Positions 8,426-17,871 are shown, counted from the stretch's first letter. The stretch is 64,000 nt of DNA from Mesorhizobium ventifaucium (GCF_935822925.1 NZ_CAKXZS010000023.1:124001-188000), one strand, 5' to 3'. A program made the numbers and translations. Notes: generated from the sequence alone by a model not told the origin.

Positions 8426-9268
8426 ATGACAACAGGCCGATGGCAGTTGGCGCATGGGCGCCATCTCGACCTTGCCGGCAAGGCGGTGATCGTCGGGATC
8501 CTCAATGTCACGCCAGACAGTTTCTCCGACGGCGGGCTGTTCGTCGCGCCCGAACAGGCGATCGCCCAGACGCGCCGGATGGTGGAAGAGGGGGCCTCCG
8601 TCATTGACGTCGGCGGGGAATCGACGCGCCCCGGCGCATCTCCGGTAGCCATCGAGGAAGAGCAGGCCCGCGTGCTGCCTGTCATCGAGGCGCTCGCCGG
8701 GCTCGGCGAGGCGCTGATTTCGGTCGACACCTATCGCGAGGACACCGCCCGGCTTGCCGTCGCCGCCGGCGCGCATATCCTCAACGACGTCTGGGGCCTG
8801 CAACGCGAACCGGGCATCGCGCGGGTCGCGGCCGAGACCGGCGCCGGACTTGTCATCATGCACACCGGACGTGACAGGCAAAAACTGCCCGACGTGATCG
8901 AGGATCAGTTTTTCTTCCTCGGCAAGTCCCTGGAAATCGCCCGGCGAAGCGGCGTAGCCGACGACCAGATCGTGCTCGATCCGGGCTTTGGCTTCGCCAA
9001 GGAAACCGCGGAGGAAAATCTCGACCTGATGGCACGGTTTTCCGAACTCGATGCCTTGGGCTTTCCGCTGATGGCCGGTACATCGCGAAAGCGCTTCATC
9101 GGCGCCGTCACCGGCCGCGACGCTTCGGCCAGGGGAACCGGAACAGCGGCGACGAGCGTCATACTGAGGCTCAAGGGCGCGCAGCTTTTTCGCGTCCACG
9201 ATGTCGCAATCAATGTGGATGCGCTGGCGGTTGCGGATGCTATGCTGGCGCGTGAAACCGCCGCATAG
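8426..9268 (+). CDS. folP: Dihydropteroate synthase
   Basis: This enzyme condenses 6-hydroxymethyl-7,8-dihydropterin diphosphate with p-aminobenzoate in cytoplasmic folate synthesis and is the target of sulfonamides. The 280-aa product has the TIM-barrel signatures GILNVTPDSFSDGG near the N-terminus and DVGGESTRPGA after it, plus the late LMAGTSRKRFIG loop. It is the first gene of a folP-folB-folK cluster on one strand; a 94-bp gap with part of a dispersed repeat separates it from folB. Confidence 0.97.
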   Translation: MTTGRWQLAHGRHLDLAGKAVIVGILNVTPDSFSDGGLFVAPEQAIAQTRRMVEEGASVIDVGGESTRPGASPVAIEEEQARVLPVIEALAGLGEALISVDTYREDTARLAVAAGAHILNDVWGLQREPGIARVAAETGAGLVIMHTGRDRQKLPDVIEDQFFFLGKSLEIARRSGVADDQIVLDPGFGFAKETAEENLDLMARFSELDALGFPLMAGTSRKRFIGAVTGRDASARGTGTAATSVILRLKGAQLFRVHDVAINVDALAVADAMLARETAA

Positions 9269-9362
9269 CCCGCAAATCGAAATGCGTAGATTAAAAGCCT
9301 TAGAGCGTAGTCTGTGCGCCCAGCCGGACGCGCGTCGCTCCAATCGAGCAGGACGCTGAGCG

Positions 9363-9722
9363 ATGTATATCATCCGCATGAAAAATTGCGCCTTCTTCGC
9401 TCGGCACGGCGTGCTGGATGAGGAGGAGACGCTCGGCCAGCGTTTCTATGTCGACGCTGCGCTCACCGTCGAACCCGGCCGCGCGCTGGTCGATGATTCC
9501 ATCGAGGATACCGTCCACTATGGTGTTGCTTTCGGGGTGATCGAAAAGATCATCACCGGGGAGAGGCGTTTTCTGATTGAAGCGCTGGCGCTGGAGGTGG
9601 CCCGGGCGCTGACTGCCCGCTTTCCCCAGATAAAAAAGGCCGAGATCACTGTGCGCAAGCCGAACGCGCCGGTGCCCGGCGTGCTCGATCATGTCGAGGT
9701 GACCGTTGCCTGGCCGCAATAA
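9363..9722 (+). CDS. folB: Dihydroneopterin aldolase
   Basis: FolB cleaves 7,8-dihydroneopterin to 6-hydroxymethyl-7,8-dihydropterin and glycolaldehyde. The 119-aa length and the CAFFARHGVLDEEETLGQRF region (pterin-binding tunnel fold) match the family, and a late lysine-containing segment (VRKPNAPVPG) corresponds to the conserved core. The end of this gene overlaps the TTG start of folK by 17 nt, indicating translational coupling. Confidence 0.95.
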   Translation: MYIIRMKNCAFFARHGVLDEEETLGQRFYVDAALTVEPGRALVDDSIEDTVHYGVAFGVIEKIITGERRFLIEALALEVARALTARFPQIKKAEITVRKPNAPVPGVLDHVEVTVAWPQ

Positions 9723-10218
9723 CACGGTCTACCTCAGCCTTGGCGGCAATCTCGGCGACCCGGCAAGGTCGATGGGGGCGGCGCTGCGCATGCTGGACGC
9801 CGACGGGAACGCGCGCGTCGTTGTCGTCTCCTCGCTTTACCGCACGCCGCCCTGGGGCAAGCTCGACCAACCGGATTTTCTCAATGCGGCCGCCGAAATT
9901 TCGACCGTGCTCGCACCACATGCATTGCTCGATCTCTGTCTCGACGTCGAGCGCAGGCTGAAGCGGGTGCGCGAGGAGCGCTGGGGTCCACGGCTGATCG
10001 ACATCGACATACTGGTGTTCGGCGATCGGATCATCCACGAAACCGGGCTGGAAGTGCCGCATCCGCGCATGCTGGAGCGCGCTTTTGTTCTGGCGCCGCT
10101 GGCCGAGATCGCGCCTGCCCTCACCGTCGACGGCAGGAGCGTGGCGGAGCGGCTTGCCGCTCTCGACAGCGCCGGCATCGAGCAATTGCCGTCCGGCCGG
10201 GATTGGTGGCTGACCTAA
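9706..10218 (+). CDS. folK: 2-amino-4-hydroxy-6-hydroxymethyldihydropteridine pyrophosphokinase
   Basis: FolK transfers pyrophosphate from ATP to hydroxymethyl-dihydropterin, making the substrate of FolP. The 170-aa product starts with TTG inside the end of folB. It has the N-terminal LSLGGNLGDP motif and the HPPK signature RWGPRLIDIDILVFGD, whose aspartates bind Mg2+. The downstream gap holds a palindrome and the convergent DUF924 gene. Confidence 0.96.
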   Translation: MPGRNNTVYLSLGGNLGDPARSMGAALRMLDADGNARVVVVSSLYRTPPWGKLDQPDFLNAAAEISTVLAPHALLDLCLDVERRLKRVREERWGPRLIDIDILVFGDRIIHETGLEVPHPRMLERAFVLAPLAEIAPALTVDGRSVAERLAALDSAGIEQLPSGRDWWLT

Positions 10219-10219
10219 A

Positions 10220-10259
10220 GCATCGACCCCAAACCACTCACCACTTTTGGCTCCGATGC
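10220..10259. repeat. Imperfect palindrome between convergent folK and DUF924 genes
   Basis: The arms gcatcg-a-cccc-aaa and ttttgg-ct-cgatgc flank a short centre. The element sits exactly between two convergent genes and resembles other dispersed palindromes in this window. It may end transcripts from both sides, but there is no clear U-tract. Confidence 0.45.
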
Positions 10260-10266
10260 ACTGATC

Positions 10267-10815
10267 TCAGCCGGAAAACCCGCCGCCGTCGAGGAACACC
10301 TGTTCCTCCGGCGTCGTCTCGCGGCCAAGCATCCTGTTTCGATGCGGAAAGCGGCCGAAGCGCTGAATGATCTCCAGGTGCTCGACCGCGTACTTCAGAT
10401 AGGATTGGGCTTTGGCGGTGGTAAGGTCCACCGATTTGAGCTGGTCGGCGAGATGCTCCGAATGCTCATAAGGCAAATAGAGGAAGACGCGAAGGTCTTC
10501 GTCGAGCGCCAGATCCTGGCCGGCGGCGATCGCCTTTTCGGCAAAATGCCTTGCCAGCGGGTCGGTGGCATACATATGGCCGGTGCCGCGAAAGCAATTT
10601 CGTGGGAACTGGTCGAGCAGGATCATCAGCGCCAGTGAGCCTTCGGCACGCTCCGACCAGTCGTCGCATTCACGCCGCGCGGCAGCGTAATGCAGGTCGA
10701 GAAACCGGTTGCGGAACTCTGCGTCGAAGGCGTCATTCTTCTCGAACCATGCTTCTTCCCCGGCGTCACGCCAGAATTTGGTGACGGAGAGCGCGCGCTC
10801 GTCCAGTTCGGTCAT
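10267..10815 (-). CDS. DUF924 family protein
   Basis: The product is a 182-aa soluble protein. The segments FWRDAGEEAWF, LALMILLDQFPRNCFRGTG and FLYLPYEHSEHL are the recognisable conserved stretches of the DUF924 family, an all-helical TPR-like fold of unknown function. It lies 18 bp upstream of the antiporter gene's 3' end on the same strand, so it is downstream in a probable two-gene transcript. No catalytic role can be assigned. Confidence 0.85.
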   Translation of the reverse strand: MTELDERALSVTKFWRDAGEEAWFEKNDAFDAEFRNRFLDLHYAAARRECDDWSERAEGSLALMILLDQFPRNCFRGTGHMYATDPLARHFAEKAIAAGQDLALDEDLRVFLYLPYEHSEHLADQLKSVDLTTAKAQSYLKYAVEHLEIIQRFGRFPHRNRMLGRETTPEEQVFLDGGGFSG

Positions 10816-10833
10816 CTGTTTGCCTCCACGTGT

Positions 10834-12669
10834 TTAGTCCGCAGGCTCGGATTTATGCAGAACGCCGGCGGTTTCTTCATTGAGTGCCTGACCGGTGCGG
10901 CGCGGCTGGCTGAGCGGTGTCGGAATGGGCGTGCCGATATTGCCCTTGAGGAAGCGCGCTCCGGCGCGAACGCCTTCGGCGAGCTGCAACTCGAAACGGG
11001 CGGCATCGCGGTGGCGGACATCTTCGATCACCTCGGCGACTTCCTCCGGGTCGGCGCCCAGCGCTTCCAGCGTGGAGCCGCCAAAGACAAGCGCTGATTC
11101 GAAGGTTTCGCGAATCTGGAAATCGACGTCGGCACGTATCAACTGCAGTGCGGTTCCGCGGTCGAAAGCGCGTGCCAGCACGGTGAGCAGGGGAAACTCC
11201 GCCTTGATGAGCTTTGCAATCCGGACGGCGACGTCGGGCTTGTCAACGCAGATCAACACGGCGCGCGCGCGGCCGGCGCCTGCGGCACGCAGAATGTCCA
11301 GCCGCGTGCCGTCGCCATAATAGACCTTGAAACCGAAATCGGCCGCCGCCTGGATCATCTCGACCTCATTGTCGATGATCGAGACGTCGATCCCGCGCAA
11401 CAGCAGCGGCTGGCTGGCGATCTGGCCGAAGCGGCCGAAGCCGATGATCAGCACGCTGCCGGTTAGGCCATCGGCGATGTCGACGCCTTCGAGCGACTGC
11501 TCGTCGCGCGGCGTCAGATACCGCAATGCCAGAATGGCCAGCGGAGTCAGCACCATGGAGATGATGACGATCGCGGTCAGCGTCGCGTTAGCCTGGCTGT
11601 CGATGATGCCGACCGCCGCGGCAGCGGAATAGAGAACGAAGGCGAATTCGCCGCCTTGCGCCATGAAGACGGCGCGCTCGAGCGCCTCCCGGTGGCCGGT
11701 CTTGAGGATGCGGGCGACGAGGTAGATGCCGATCGCCTTTATCACCATGTAGGCGACGACGTAGATGGCGACAAGCCGCCAGTTCTGGGCAACCACGTGC
11801 AGGTCGAGCGACATGCCGACAGCGAGGAAGAACAGCCCGAGCAGCACACCGCGGAATGGTTCGACGTCGGCCTCGAGCTGATGGCGGAAGGTGGATTCCG
11901 ACAACAGCACGCCGGCGAGGAAAGCGCCCATCGCCATCGACAGGCCGCTGAGCTGCATGGCAAGCGCCGATCCTAGAACGACCAGAAGGGCGGCGGCGGT
12001 CATCACTTCGCGGGCGCGGGCATCCGCCAGGATGCGGAAGAACGGATTGAGCAGATAACGCCCGGCCAGCACCAGCCCGACGATGGCGGCAAGACCGATG
12101 CCCACCTCCGTCAGCCGCTGCGTCACGCTCATATCGGCGCCGCCCGGCGCCAGGAAAGCGATTAGGGCCAGCAGCGGGACGATCGCCAGGTCTTCGAGCA
12201 GCAGGATGGAGACGATGCGCTGGCCTTTGGGCGCGGCGATCTCACCGCGTTCCTCCAAAAGCTGCATGACGATCGCCGTCGAGGTCAGCACGAAACCGGC
12301 GCCGGCGACGAAGGACTGCGAGACCGGAAAACCTCCCGCCAGTCCTACTCCGGTCAGCAACAGCGCGCACACGCCGACCTGCAATGCCCCAAGGCCAAAG
12401 ATCTCTCGCCTGAGGCCCCACAGCCGCGACGGCTGCATCTCCAGCCCGATGATGAACAGGAACATGACGACGCCGAGCTCGGCGACGTGAAGAATGGCTT
12501 CCGATTCGGTAAAGATGCCGATGCCGAACGGGCCGATGACCACGCCGGCCGCCAGATAGCCGAGGATGGAGCCAAGCCCGATGCGCTTGAAGATCGGCAC
12601 GGCGATAACACCTGCGGCGAGCAGCGCCACGACGTGGATCAGATCGCTGCCCGCTGCTTCTGCCGCCAT
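10834..12669 (-). CDS. CPA2-type monovalent cation:proton antiporter with TrkA-N domain (KefB/KefC-like)
   Basis: The product is 611 aa. The first ~380 residues form about 12 hydrophobic segments typical of a Na+/H+ exchanger domain. They are followed by a cytoplasmic RCK/TrkA-N domain whose NAD-binding motif is IIGFGRFGQIASQ. KefC-like transporters exchange K+ (or Na+) for protons and can be gated by nucleotides or glutathione adducts; no gating ligand can be read here. The C-terminus ends in a polar tail. The DUF924 gene follows directly. Confidence 0.92.
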   Translation of the reverse strand: MAAEAAGSDLIHVVALLAAGVIAVPIFKRIGLGSILGYLAAGVVIGPFGIGIFTESEAILHVAELGVVMFLFIIGLEMQPSRLWGLRREIFGLGALQVGVCALLLTGVGLAGGFPVSQSFVAGAGFVLTSTAIVMQLLEERGEIAAPKGQRIVSILLLEDLAIVPLLALIAFLAPGGADMSVTQRLTEVGIGLAAIVGLVLAGRYLLNPFFRILADARAREVMTAAALLVVLGSALAMQLSGLSMAMGAFLAGVLLSESTFRHQLEADVEPFRGVLLGLFFLAVGMSLDLHVVAQNWRLVAIYVVAYMVIKAIGIYLVARILKTGHREALERAVFMAQGGEFAFVLYSAAAAVGIIDSQANATLTAIVIISMVLTPLAILALRYLTPRDEQSLEGVDIADGLTGSVLIIGFGRFGQIASQPLLLRGIDVSIIDNEVEMIQAAADFGFKVYYGDGTRLDILRAAGAGRARAVLICVDKPDVAVRIAKLIKAEFPLLTVLARAFDRGTALQLIRADVDFQIRETFESALVFGGSTLEALGADPEEVAEVIEDVRHRDAARFELQLAEGVRAGARFLKGNIGTPIPTPLSQPRRTGQALNEETAGVLHKSEPAD

Positions 12670-12918
12670 GCCTGCCGTTCCGTTCTCTCTAAGGACCGCT
12701 GCACGTGCTGCGGCATCGAGCAGCCAAGATAGGGGCTTCGGCTGAGATCGAACAGTCCGAATCCAGAAACTGGTGCGGCAGTGTGGCAGGCGGGCTCCCC
12801 AACTTTACGCATCCGCTGTGTTGCGTGTTGCAGCAATCGGGCGCTAAGGACGCGCGGCTTTGGCGGTGAAGGGCGGATGACGATCAAGTCAGCCGCCTTT
12901 TTGAGGGAGACGACTGAC

Positions 12919-13185
12919 ATGAAGATTTTTTTGCTTGTTGCCGTTGGCATCGCGGCGCTTGCCGGTTCGGCCTGCTCGAAGGCGCCGGACTGCACCACCG
13001 AAATGCTGACCAAGAAGGCCCAGGACATGACTGCAGCCCTTCAGGAGGCGATCACCAAGGATCCGGCCAAAGCAGCCGATCTCACGGCCAAGGTTCAGGC
13101 GGTCACAACCAAGTATCAGGGCGCGACGACGGCGGACGAGGCCTGCAAGGCCTATGACGAGCTGACTGCCGCCATCAAGGCCTGA
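12919..13185 (+). CDS. Small exported protein, unknown function
   Basis: The product is 88 aa from ATG 12919, preceded by gagggaga. A hydrophobic signal segment (KIFLLVAVGIAALAGSAC) may be a signal peptide or a poor lipobox with Cys16 or so as the acylated residue. The mature part is Ala/Lys/Thr-rich and probably helical, with further cysteines (DCTTE, DEACKAYDEL) that could pair in the periplasm. I do not recognise a family. A strong terminator follows. Confidence 0.7.
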   Translation: MKIFLLVAVGIAALAGSACSKAPDCTTEMLTKKAQDMTAALQEAITKDPAKAADLTAKVQAVTTKYQGATTADEACKAYDELTAAIKA

Positions 13186-13210
13186 GAATCGATTTGAGTT
13201 TCGCAGAAGA

Positions 13211-13238
13211 AGCGGTGGCCGTGGCTGCCGCTTTTTTA
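13211..13238 (+). terminator. Rho-independent terminator after the small exported gene
   Basis: The sequence agcggtggcc-gt-ggctgccgct forms a G-U tolerant hairpin followed directly by a run of six T. It lies about 25 bp after the stop of the gene ending at 13185. Confidence 0.8.
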
Positions 13239-13278
13239 TAGCGCCGCGCCGCACGTCCACTGGATGCGCAAATGGCGG

Positions 13279-13833
13279 TCAGTTCGGCGCGATGGAGCCG
13301 ACTTCGAGCGTATCGACCCGCTTTAGCTTCATGCCGATGACCGGCACCAATTGCTGGTCGACGCGCACCGCAACCGTCACTGTCATCGAATTGTCGTTGG
13401 GGACTAGAGCCTGCATGACGCCGCGCAACTGGTTACGGTTGATGGTGAAGACGACCTTATTGGCGCTGACCACGTTGCCGCCGATGATGTCGAGACCGGA
13501 ACCGGCGGCACCGCCCATGAAGCTGCCCTTGTAGCCCTCGCGGCCCTTGTGCTGGATCGTTGCCGACATCTGCTGGGTGAACATGCCGACCCGGCAACCG
13601 CCGTCGAGCGACATGCCGATCTTGCCGACCGGCGTCGAACCGGTGAAATTGCAGGTGAATTTCGTGCCCTTGTATTTGCCGGCGACGATTTCCCCTGGGC
13701 CGACCCATTCGCCTTCCACCGATTGAAAGAACTTCTTGTCCCGTTCTGCTGCAAAGGTCTTTTCGGCCATGCCAGCAGTTGTTGAAACCACGACTGCCAT
13801 GGGCAGGACGCTAGACAAGATCACGCTTTTCAT
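13279..13833 (-). CDS. Secreted protein of unknown function
   Basis: The product is 184 aa from ATG 13833. This start puts a good signal peptide (MKSVILSSVLPMAVVVSTTAG, cleavage near AGMAE or FAAE) at the N-terminus; the frame also opens upstream at ATG 13881. The mature part is beta-rich and glycine-rich (EGEWVGPGEIVAGKYKGTKF, GGAAGSGLDIIGG) with two cysteines (FTCNF, GGCRVG) that could form a disulfide. No family is recognised. It is convergent with the small gene at 12919-13185. Confidence 0.75.
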   Translation of the reverse strand: MKSVILSSVLPMAVVVSTTAGMAEKTFAAERDKKFFQSVEGEWVGPGEIVAGKYKGTKFTCNFTGSTPVGKIGMSLDGGCRVGMFTQQMSATIQHKGREGYKGSFMGGAAGSGLDIIGGNVVSANKVVFTINRNQLRGVMQALVPNDNSMTVTVAVRVDQQLVPVIGMKLKRVDTLEVGSIAPN

Positions 13834-14023
13834 CGACGACACCCGGCAACAAAGAGACTGGTTTGGAACCCGTCCGACCATGAACAAGATTGGTTAATGC
13901 TTCGTCACCGCTTGAGCGTGACCCCGAAAGTCGGAAGCGATTTGCGCTGCGATCATGGCAAAACCAAAGTGCTGCAGCGTCCCCTTGCCCGCCTAGCAGG
14001 ACGCGCGACGTCGGAGACGGTTG

Positions 14024-15112
14024 TCACGTGTCGGAAGCGGATGTTTCCTTCTGCTTTTTGGTTGCAAATGATGTCAGGGCGGACAGGAAATCGCCCATGC
14101 CGGGCCGCCTCGCGGCGCTGAAGGGCAGGGGCCTTGCGGTCTCCATCGCAGCAATGCCGATGCGCGCCGTCATCATGCCGTTGACGACGCCTTCGCCAAG
14201 TTTTGCCGAGAGCCGGGCGGCGAGGCCATGGCCGACGATCTGCTGCACGAAACTGTCGCCGACGGCAATCGAGCCGGTCACCGCCAGATGGGCGAGAACG
14301 CTGCGTGCCAGCCGGAAGAATCCCAGCGTGCCCGGCCGGCCGCCATAAAGCTCCGAGAGGCGGCGAATCAGCCGGCCGGCTTCGAACACGACGTAGGCGA
14401 CGTCGACCAGAGCGCGAGGGCTGACCGCCGTCACCAGCGACACACGCTTTGCCGCTTCGAGGATCATCACCTTGGCGCGCGCATCGAGGGGGCCGAGGAT
14501 TTCGGTCTCGGCCAGGCGCACCAGATTGCCACCGTCGATGATCTCGTCGCGCAAGTCTGCCAGGGTGCGCCTGCCGGCCGCGGTTTCGGGCTTGGCCGCG
14601 ACAAAGGCCGAGAGTTCGTCGACCACGGCGCGAGCGGCCTTCGGATCGTCGCGGGCGATGGCGTCGAGCGCCCGCTTCTGCAGCTTTTCGACCTCGGCGA
14701 GGCGGGCGATCGCCAGGAACTCGCGGGCAAGGATGACCAGAAGCGCGAGCAGTGCGATCACGGCCATGCCGGCGGCCAGCCAGCCCAGCCATTCGGCACG
14801 CGCGAACAGATCGCGAATCAACTGGTCGGTCCATAGGCCGAGGGCCAGCGAAACCAGAACGCCCAATGCGCCGAAGAACAGGCTGCCTGATATCGAACGC
14901 TTCCGCGGCGCGGTCGCCGGCGGCGGTTCGGCGGCGATGATGTCCGGCTCGTCGAAAACGTCGATTTCCGCCGGAGTGACGACGGCAAGATCAGCGTTCA
15001 CGGTGCGTGGTTTTCTGGCCGCAGCGGCGTCGGGCTGGCGCAAGGCTGCCTGTTGCTTTGGCTGGGGTTCCGGTTCGATGCGAAATGCCGCCGGCTTGCG
15101 GGGCGCGGTCAT
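14024..15112 (-). CDS. TIGR01620/UPF0283 family membrane protein (YcjF-like)
   Basis: The product is 362 aa. A polar N-terminal third leads into two hydrophobic segments (ISGSLFFGALGVLVSLALGL and WLGWLAAGMAVIALLALLVI), then a helical domain with GRRTLADLRDEI and a late TARIGIAAMETARPLPF segment, as in YcjF-type proteins. The start codon overlaps the ycjX-like stop by 4 nt (ATGA), so the two are translationally coupled. The pair is widespread in Proteobacteria and linked to envelope stress, but the molecular role is unsettled. Confidence 0.88.
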   Translation of the reverse strand: MTAPRKPAAFRIEPEPQPKQQAALRQPDAAAARKPRTVNADLAVVTPAEIDVFDEPDIIAAEPPPATAPRKRSISGSLFFGALGVLVSLALGLWTDQLIRDLFARAEWLGWLAAGMAVIALLALLVILAREFLAIARLAEVEKLQKRALDAIARDDPKAARAVVDELSAFVAAKPETAAGRRTLADLRDEIIDGGNLVRLAETEILGPLDARAKVMILEAAKRVSLVTAVSPRALVDVAYVVFEAGRLIRRLSELYGGRPGTLGFFRLARSVLAHLAVTGSIAVGDSFVQQIVGHGLAARLSAKLGEGVVNGMMTARIGIAAMETARPLPFSAARRPGMGDFLSALTSFATKKQKETSASDT

Positions 15113-16623
15113 GCCAGATGATCTCCGATCAGGAACTGCAGGGCGCGGTCGAGCCTGATATGCGGCAGCGACAGCGTGACGCCTTCGGCAGTGCGTTCGA
15201 GCTTTGGCGGGCGAAAGCGCACGAAGCGGATCGCCGGGTCCTCATTGCCCTGCCGATGGCCTGGGCTTTGCCGATGGCCTGGGTTCTGCCGACGGTCTGG
15301 TCCAGAGACATCGAACACTGCATCAATTTTCTCCGGTAAGTCACCGGGAAATATGGCTGTTTCTGTTCTACCATCAAATGTTTCGCCGTTGATCTTCTCA
15401 CCTTTCAACGGTGTGCCGATGATGACTGGCAGCGTCTCACGGCCTTGCTTGACCGTGCCTTCCCGGGTCGCTCGCACCGCCGCCAGGGCGACCACGTCGA
15501 CATCGGCGCCGGTGAAATTCGCCCGCGCCACAGCACGGTCGGCAAGCCGCCGCACGATCGACTGCAGCCGGTCATGGCTTTCGTGGTGCAGATGGTCCGC
15601 CTTTGTCGCCGCTACCAATATGCGGTCGATGCGCCTTAAAAAAAAGTCCGTCAGGAAATTGCCGCGACCGGGGCGGAAACAGGCGAGGATTTCGGTCACC
15701 GCACGTTCGAGATCGGCCATCGCGCCTGGCCCCGCATTCAAGGCCTGCAAGGCGTCTATCACAACTATCTGACGGTCGAGGCGCGTAATGTGCTCCCGGA
15801 AGAACGGCTTTACGACATGCGTCTTGTAGGCCTCGTAGCGCCGCTCCATCATCGCCTGAAGCGACCCGGACCGCGCCCGCCGCTCGCTCAGGCCCGGCAG
15901 CGGCGCGAAGGTCAGCGCCGGTGAGCCCTCAAGATCGCCGGGCATCAGGAAACGGCCGGGTGGCAGGGTCGAAAGCGCCCGCTCGTCGAGCTTGCATGCC
16001 TTGAGATATGCGGCGAAGCTCTCGGCGAGGCGTCGCGCCGTCATCTCGTCGGCGTCGGCATTCGGGTCGACTGCGGCGGAGAGCGCGCGCCATTCCTGCG
16101 AAAGGTCGGCGCGCACCCGCAGCACGGCCATGTCAAAGGCTTCGTGTGAGAAATCAGCATAGGATTTGCCGAGCAGCGGCAGGTCAAGCAGCCATTCACC
16201 GGGATAGTCGACGATATCGACCGACAATCTGCCTGATGAGAACATGCGGCTCCAGCCAGAGGCCGATTCATATTCGATGGTAAGCCTCAGCTCGGAAATG
16301 GCGCGTGTCGAATCCGGCCACAGGCGGTCGTTGACCAAGGCCGCGATGTGGTCCTCGTACTGGAATCGCGGCACGGCGTCATCGGGTTGCTCTTCGAGGA
16401 AGGCACGGGCGATACGTCCCGATTTCTGCGCCTCGAACAGCGGCAATCGCCCGCCATGGATCAGATTGTGGACAAAGGCCGAGATGAACACCGTCTTGCC
16501 GGCGCGGGAGAGGCCGGTAACACCCAGCCGCAGCGATGGCGAAAAAAGCCCGGTAGCGCGCCCCGACAGCGTATCCAGGGCAATCTTCGCCTCGTCGGTG
16601 AAAGTGGTCAGCGATGATGCCAA
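15109..16623 (-). CDS. YcjX-like P-loop GTPase (DUF463)
   Basis: The product is 504 aa from a TTG start at 16623, with gagagacc upstream. The Walker A / G1 loop is GVTGLSRAGKTVFISAFVHN near the N-terminus. DIVDYPGEWLLDLPLLG is the DxxG-like switch region, and AATKADHLHHES carries the NKxD-like specificity motif as TKAD. It is the upstream member of the ycjX-TIGR01620 pair. It is presumed to be a cytoplasmic, stress-related GTPase; the partner membrane protein would recruit it. Confidence 0.9.
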   Translation of the reverse strand: MASSLTTFTDEAKIALDTLSGRATGLFSPSLRLGVTGLSRAGKTVFISAFVHNLIHGGRLPLFEAQKSGRIARAFLEEQPDDAVPRFQYEDHIAALVNDRLWPDSTRAISELRLTIEYESASGWSRMFSSGRLSVDIVDYPGEWLLDLPLLGKSYADFSHEAFDMAVLRVRADLSQEWRALSAAVDPNADADEMTARRLAESFAAYLKACKLDERALSTLPPGRFLMPGDLEGSPALTFAPLPGLSERRARSGSLQAMMERRYEAYKTHVVKPFFREHITRLDRQIVVIDALQALNAGPGAMADLERAVTEILACFRPGRGNFLTDFFLRRIDRILVAATKADHLHHESHDRLQSIVRRLADRAVARANFTGADVDVVALAAVRATREGTVKQGRETLPVIIGTPLKGEKINGETFDGRTETAIFPGDLPEKIDAVFDVSGPDRRQNPGHRQSPGHRQGNEDPAIRFVRFRPPKLERTAEGVTLSLPHIRLDRALQFLIGDHLA

Positions 16624-16687
16624 AATGCGGTCTCTCGGGCTTCGGTCCGCCCCGATATAGACGCTGCCGCCTACGTTTGAAATGGCG

Positions 16688-17191
16688 TCAGATATCGGCC
16701 GGCGTCAGGAAGGCTTCGAGATAGCCGGTGCCTTGCGCGGCGCTGGCAAGACCGCCTGGAAAACGGACGACCGCGAGGCCGGAGGTCGGGAAGCCGTAGT
16801 TCAGCATTCCCCTGGCAGCCTCGTCGCCGTCGCCCGAAAGCGCGATGGCGAGATCTTCCGTCATCGGATTGTGGCCGACGACGAGCAGCGAGCCTGGCCC
16901 GCCATTGCCGCGAATGACGTTGAGATAACCGGCGGCATCCTCGCTGTAGAGCGTCTCCAAGAACACAACCCGGCCCGTATCGGTGTGACCGGCCAGGCCT
17001 TCAAGCGTTTGGCGCGCTCGCTTTGCATTCGAGCAAAGGGTTAGGTCCGGAATGTAGTTGCAGGCTCGCATGACCGCACCCATCGTTTCGGCGTCGGCGA
17101 GGCCGGAAGCGTCGAGTGGACGGTCGAAATCGCGCATGCCCGGCAGGGCCCATCCGGCCTTCGCATGCCTGAGCAGATAAAGCTTGCTCAC
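16688..17191 (-). CDS. SixA-like histidine phosphatase
   Basis: The product is 167 aa from GTG 17191 (cgaggga upstream), which gives the usual family N-terminus SKLYLLRHAKAGWA. The RHAK motif holds the catalytic histidine, with a second histidine in VVGHNPMTEDLA. Members of this phosphoglycerate-mutase-like branch dephosphorylate phosphohistidine in Hpt domains (E. coli SixA acts on ArcB or PTS components). The Hpt protein at 5538 and CckA are therefore conceivable targets, but that is speculation. The frame is also open upstream to ATG 17215. Confidence 0.88.
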   Translation of the reverse strand: MSKLYLLRHAKAGWALPGMRDFDRPLDASGLADAETMGAVMRACNYIPDLTLCSNAKRARQTLEGLAGHTDTGRVVFLETLYSEDAAGYLNVIRGNGGPGSLLVVGHNPMTEDLAIALSGDGDEAARGMLNYGFPTSGLAVVRFPGGLASAAQGTGYLEAFLTPADI

Positions 17192-17454
17192 CGGTCCCTC
17201 GCTTGTGCCAAACACCGAAACTCGTCAAAAGGCGCTGCGGGATTAGTCATGAGAAACGCCTTGCGCACAATGGCCGGCACCCTTCAAACCCAACGAATCA
17301 TACGCGAATTCGGTGGCGCCCTTCATGCGAATGATGCGGCCCGTAGCATTTTGGCCGAGATTAACAATTGCGTGAAACTGTCGTCGATTGCGCTTGTGCA
17401 GCATTCGGTCCGCGAATATATAGGCGCCAAAATTGGGGCTGTTGGGTGAGTCGA

Positions 17455-17871
17455 ATGAACGACATCGTTACCGCCGATTACGTACCCTCCGAAGACGAGC
17501 CGTTCATGAACGAGCGGCAGAAATCCTACTTTCGCCTGAAGCTCGTCACCTGGAAGAACGACATACTGCGCGAAGCGCGCGAAACTCTCGAAATCCTGCA
17601 GCAGGAAAACGCCAACCACCCCGATCTCGCCGATCGCGCCTCTTCGGAAACCGACCGCGCCATCGAACTTCGCGCCCGCGATCGCCAACGAAAACTCATT
17701 TCAAAGATTGATTCTGCGCTTCAGCGCATCGATGAAGGCACTTACGGCTATTGTGAGGAAACCGGCGAGCCCATCGCGCTGAAGCGGCTCGATGCGCGTC
17801 CGATCGCGACCCTGTCGATCGAGGCGCAGGAGCGCCACGAACGCCGCGAAAAAGTGTACCGTGACGACTGA
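17455..17871 (+). CDS. dksA: DksA-type RNA polymerase secondary-channel regulator, Cys-poor
   Basis: The product is 138 aa from ATG 17455. It has the long coiled coil of DksA and the C-terminal zinc-finger region, but only Cys100 of the four ligands remains; the other positions are Thr103, Ser121 and Ala124. This resembles zinc-independent DksA variants of other Proteobacteria, which still act with ppGpp at rRNA and amino-acid promoters. A perfect terminator follows. Confidence 0.93.
   Translation: MNDIVTADYVPSEDEPFMNERQKSYFRLKLVTWKNDILREARETLEILQQENANHPDLADRASSETDRAIELRARDRQRKLISKIDSALQRIDEGTYGYCEETGEPIALKRLDARPIATLSIEAQERHERREKVYRDD

Noticed and set aside
8342..9379. Upstream extension of the DUF922 gene on the minus strand
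   Set aside because: The extension runs antisense through folP and has no similarity; the signal peptide at 8341 marks the true start.
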